From Archilochus colubris (Eukaryota > Chordata > Aves > Apodiformes > Trochilidae): 64,000 nucleotides of DNA. The notes below the pieces were generated by a model. The model searched no databases, was not told where the DNA came from, and worked only from the letters and a program-made list of their open reading frames with translations. The stretch spans positions 2,976,001 to 3,040,000 of the forward strand of contig CM041108.1 of assembly GCA_023079485.1 (NCBI GenBank), given 5' to 3'. Every line of letters starts with the position of its first letter. Position 1 is the first letter of the stretch. Positions 63,771 through 64,000 of the stretch are shown here, in pieces. Made by a program: the position numbers and the translations under genes.

Positions 63771-64000
63771 AGAATCACAGAATCATAGAACTGGCTGGGT
63801 TGGAAGGGACCTCAGAGATCATCAAGTCCAACCCTTGATCCACTCCCCCGTGGTTCCCAGCCCATGGCACTCAGTGCCACATCCAGGCTCTTTGGAAATC
63901 TCTCCAGACACGGAGAATCCACTACTTCCCTGGGCAGCCCATTCCAATGCCTGATCACCCTCTCCAGAAAGAAATTCTTTCTCATCTCCAACCTAAACCT
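63771..64000 (-). mobile_element. CR1 LINE 3' fragment, running off the window
   Basis: The inverted CR1 3' end starts agaatcacagaatcatagaa and continues ggttggaagggacctcagag, catcaagtccaaccc, ttccctgggcagcccattcc and aagaaattctttctcatc to the last base. It is the least diverged CR1 here and continues beyond 64000. Confidence 0.93.

Larger units (their letters stand above)
42537..64000 (-). other. 5' intron of NTM, partial (at least 21.5 kb)
   Basis: Sequence upstream of the Ig1 exon contains no match to the missing N-terminal exons, in keeping with the very long first intron known for IgLON genes. Recognised contents are a 39-bp minisatellite at 43328-43555, (TA)n at 44953-44972, T15G11 at 46392-46417, A18 at 57280-57297, an A-rich block at 59819-59900, three CR1 fragments at 60661-60905, 61049-61293 and 63771-64000, and T16 at 61819-61834. 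AT-rich blocks lie at 47100-47180, 48075-48150, 50690-50875, 54700-54960 and 60185-60380. The other stretches hold nothing that I recognise. Confidence 0.85.

Noticed and set aside
42537..64000. Search for the missing NTM exon encoding the start of Ig1
   Set aside because: No minus-strand segment resembling the conserved GESATLR end followed by a donor was found by eye. The exon is presumed to lie beyond the window.
1..64000. tRNA, rRNA, CRISPR arrays or operon-like gene clusters
   Set aside because: No such structures are visible. The window is intron sequence of a vertebrate gene, and nothing suggests a bacterial or phage segment.

Overview
The window looks like a piece of a bird chromosome. 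It is non-coding apart from five short exons. All five lie on the minus strand, have canonical GT-AG boundaries with compatible phases, and read in order as the three immunoglobulin domains of an IgLON cell-adhesion protein. The residues match neurotrimin (NTM, called CEPU-1 in chicken) better than OPCML, LSAMP, NEGR1 or IGLON5. Bird origin is inferred from several CR1 LINE fragments ending in the ATTCTATG-type octamer tail, short solo LTRs and small coding exons. I favour a neoavian bird, but the species cannot be fixed from this sequence.

Layout, right to left in gene order: 42537-64000 is part of a long 5' intron; the exons for the signal peptide and the start of Ig1 must lie beyond 64000. 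The Ig1 exon is 42304-42536. A 20.2 kb intron (22062-42303) follows and holds a CpG-rich candidate regulatory element. The first half of Ig2 is 21936-22061. After a 19.3 kb intron (2668-21935) come the second half of Ig2 (2533-2667) and the two Ig3 exons (1678-1798 and 372-523). The last exon or exons (GPI-attachment signal and 3' UTR) lie before position 1. In total 767 coding bases are visible, about 255 residues.

The introns carry CR1 fragments of different ages, three near-identical solo LTRs each with a perfect 6-bp target-site duplication, MIR-like ancient SINE pieces, two tandem arrays (about 220-233 bp and 39 bp units), a near-pure purine tract of about 290 bp, and several AT-rich islands that may be conserved non-coding elements. 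The most unusual non-repeat signal is at 35521-36052. This is a CpG island, in otherwise CpG-poor sequence, with two copies of a 14-bp perfect palindrome resembling the RFX X-box and an 11-bp inverted repeat. I found no other protein-coding gene, RNA gene, CRISPR array or operon-like structure.
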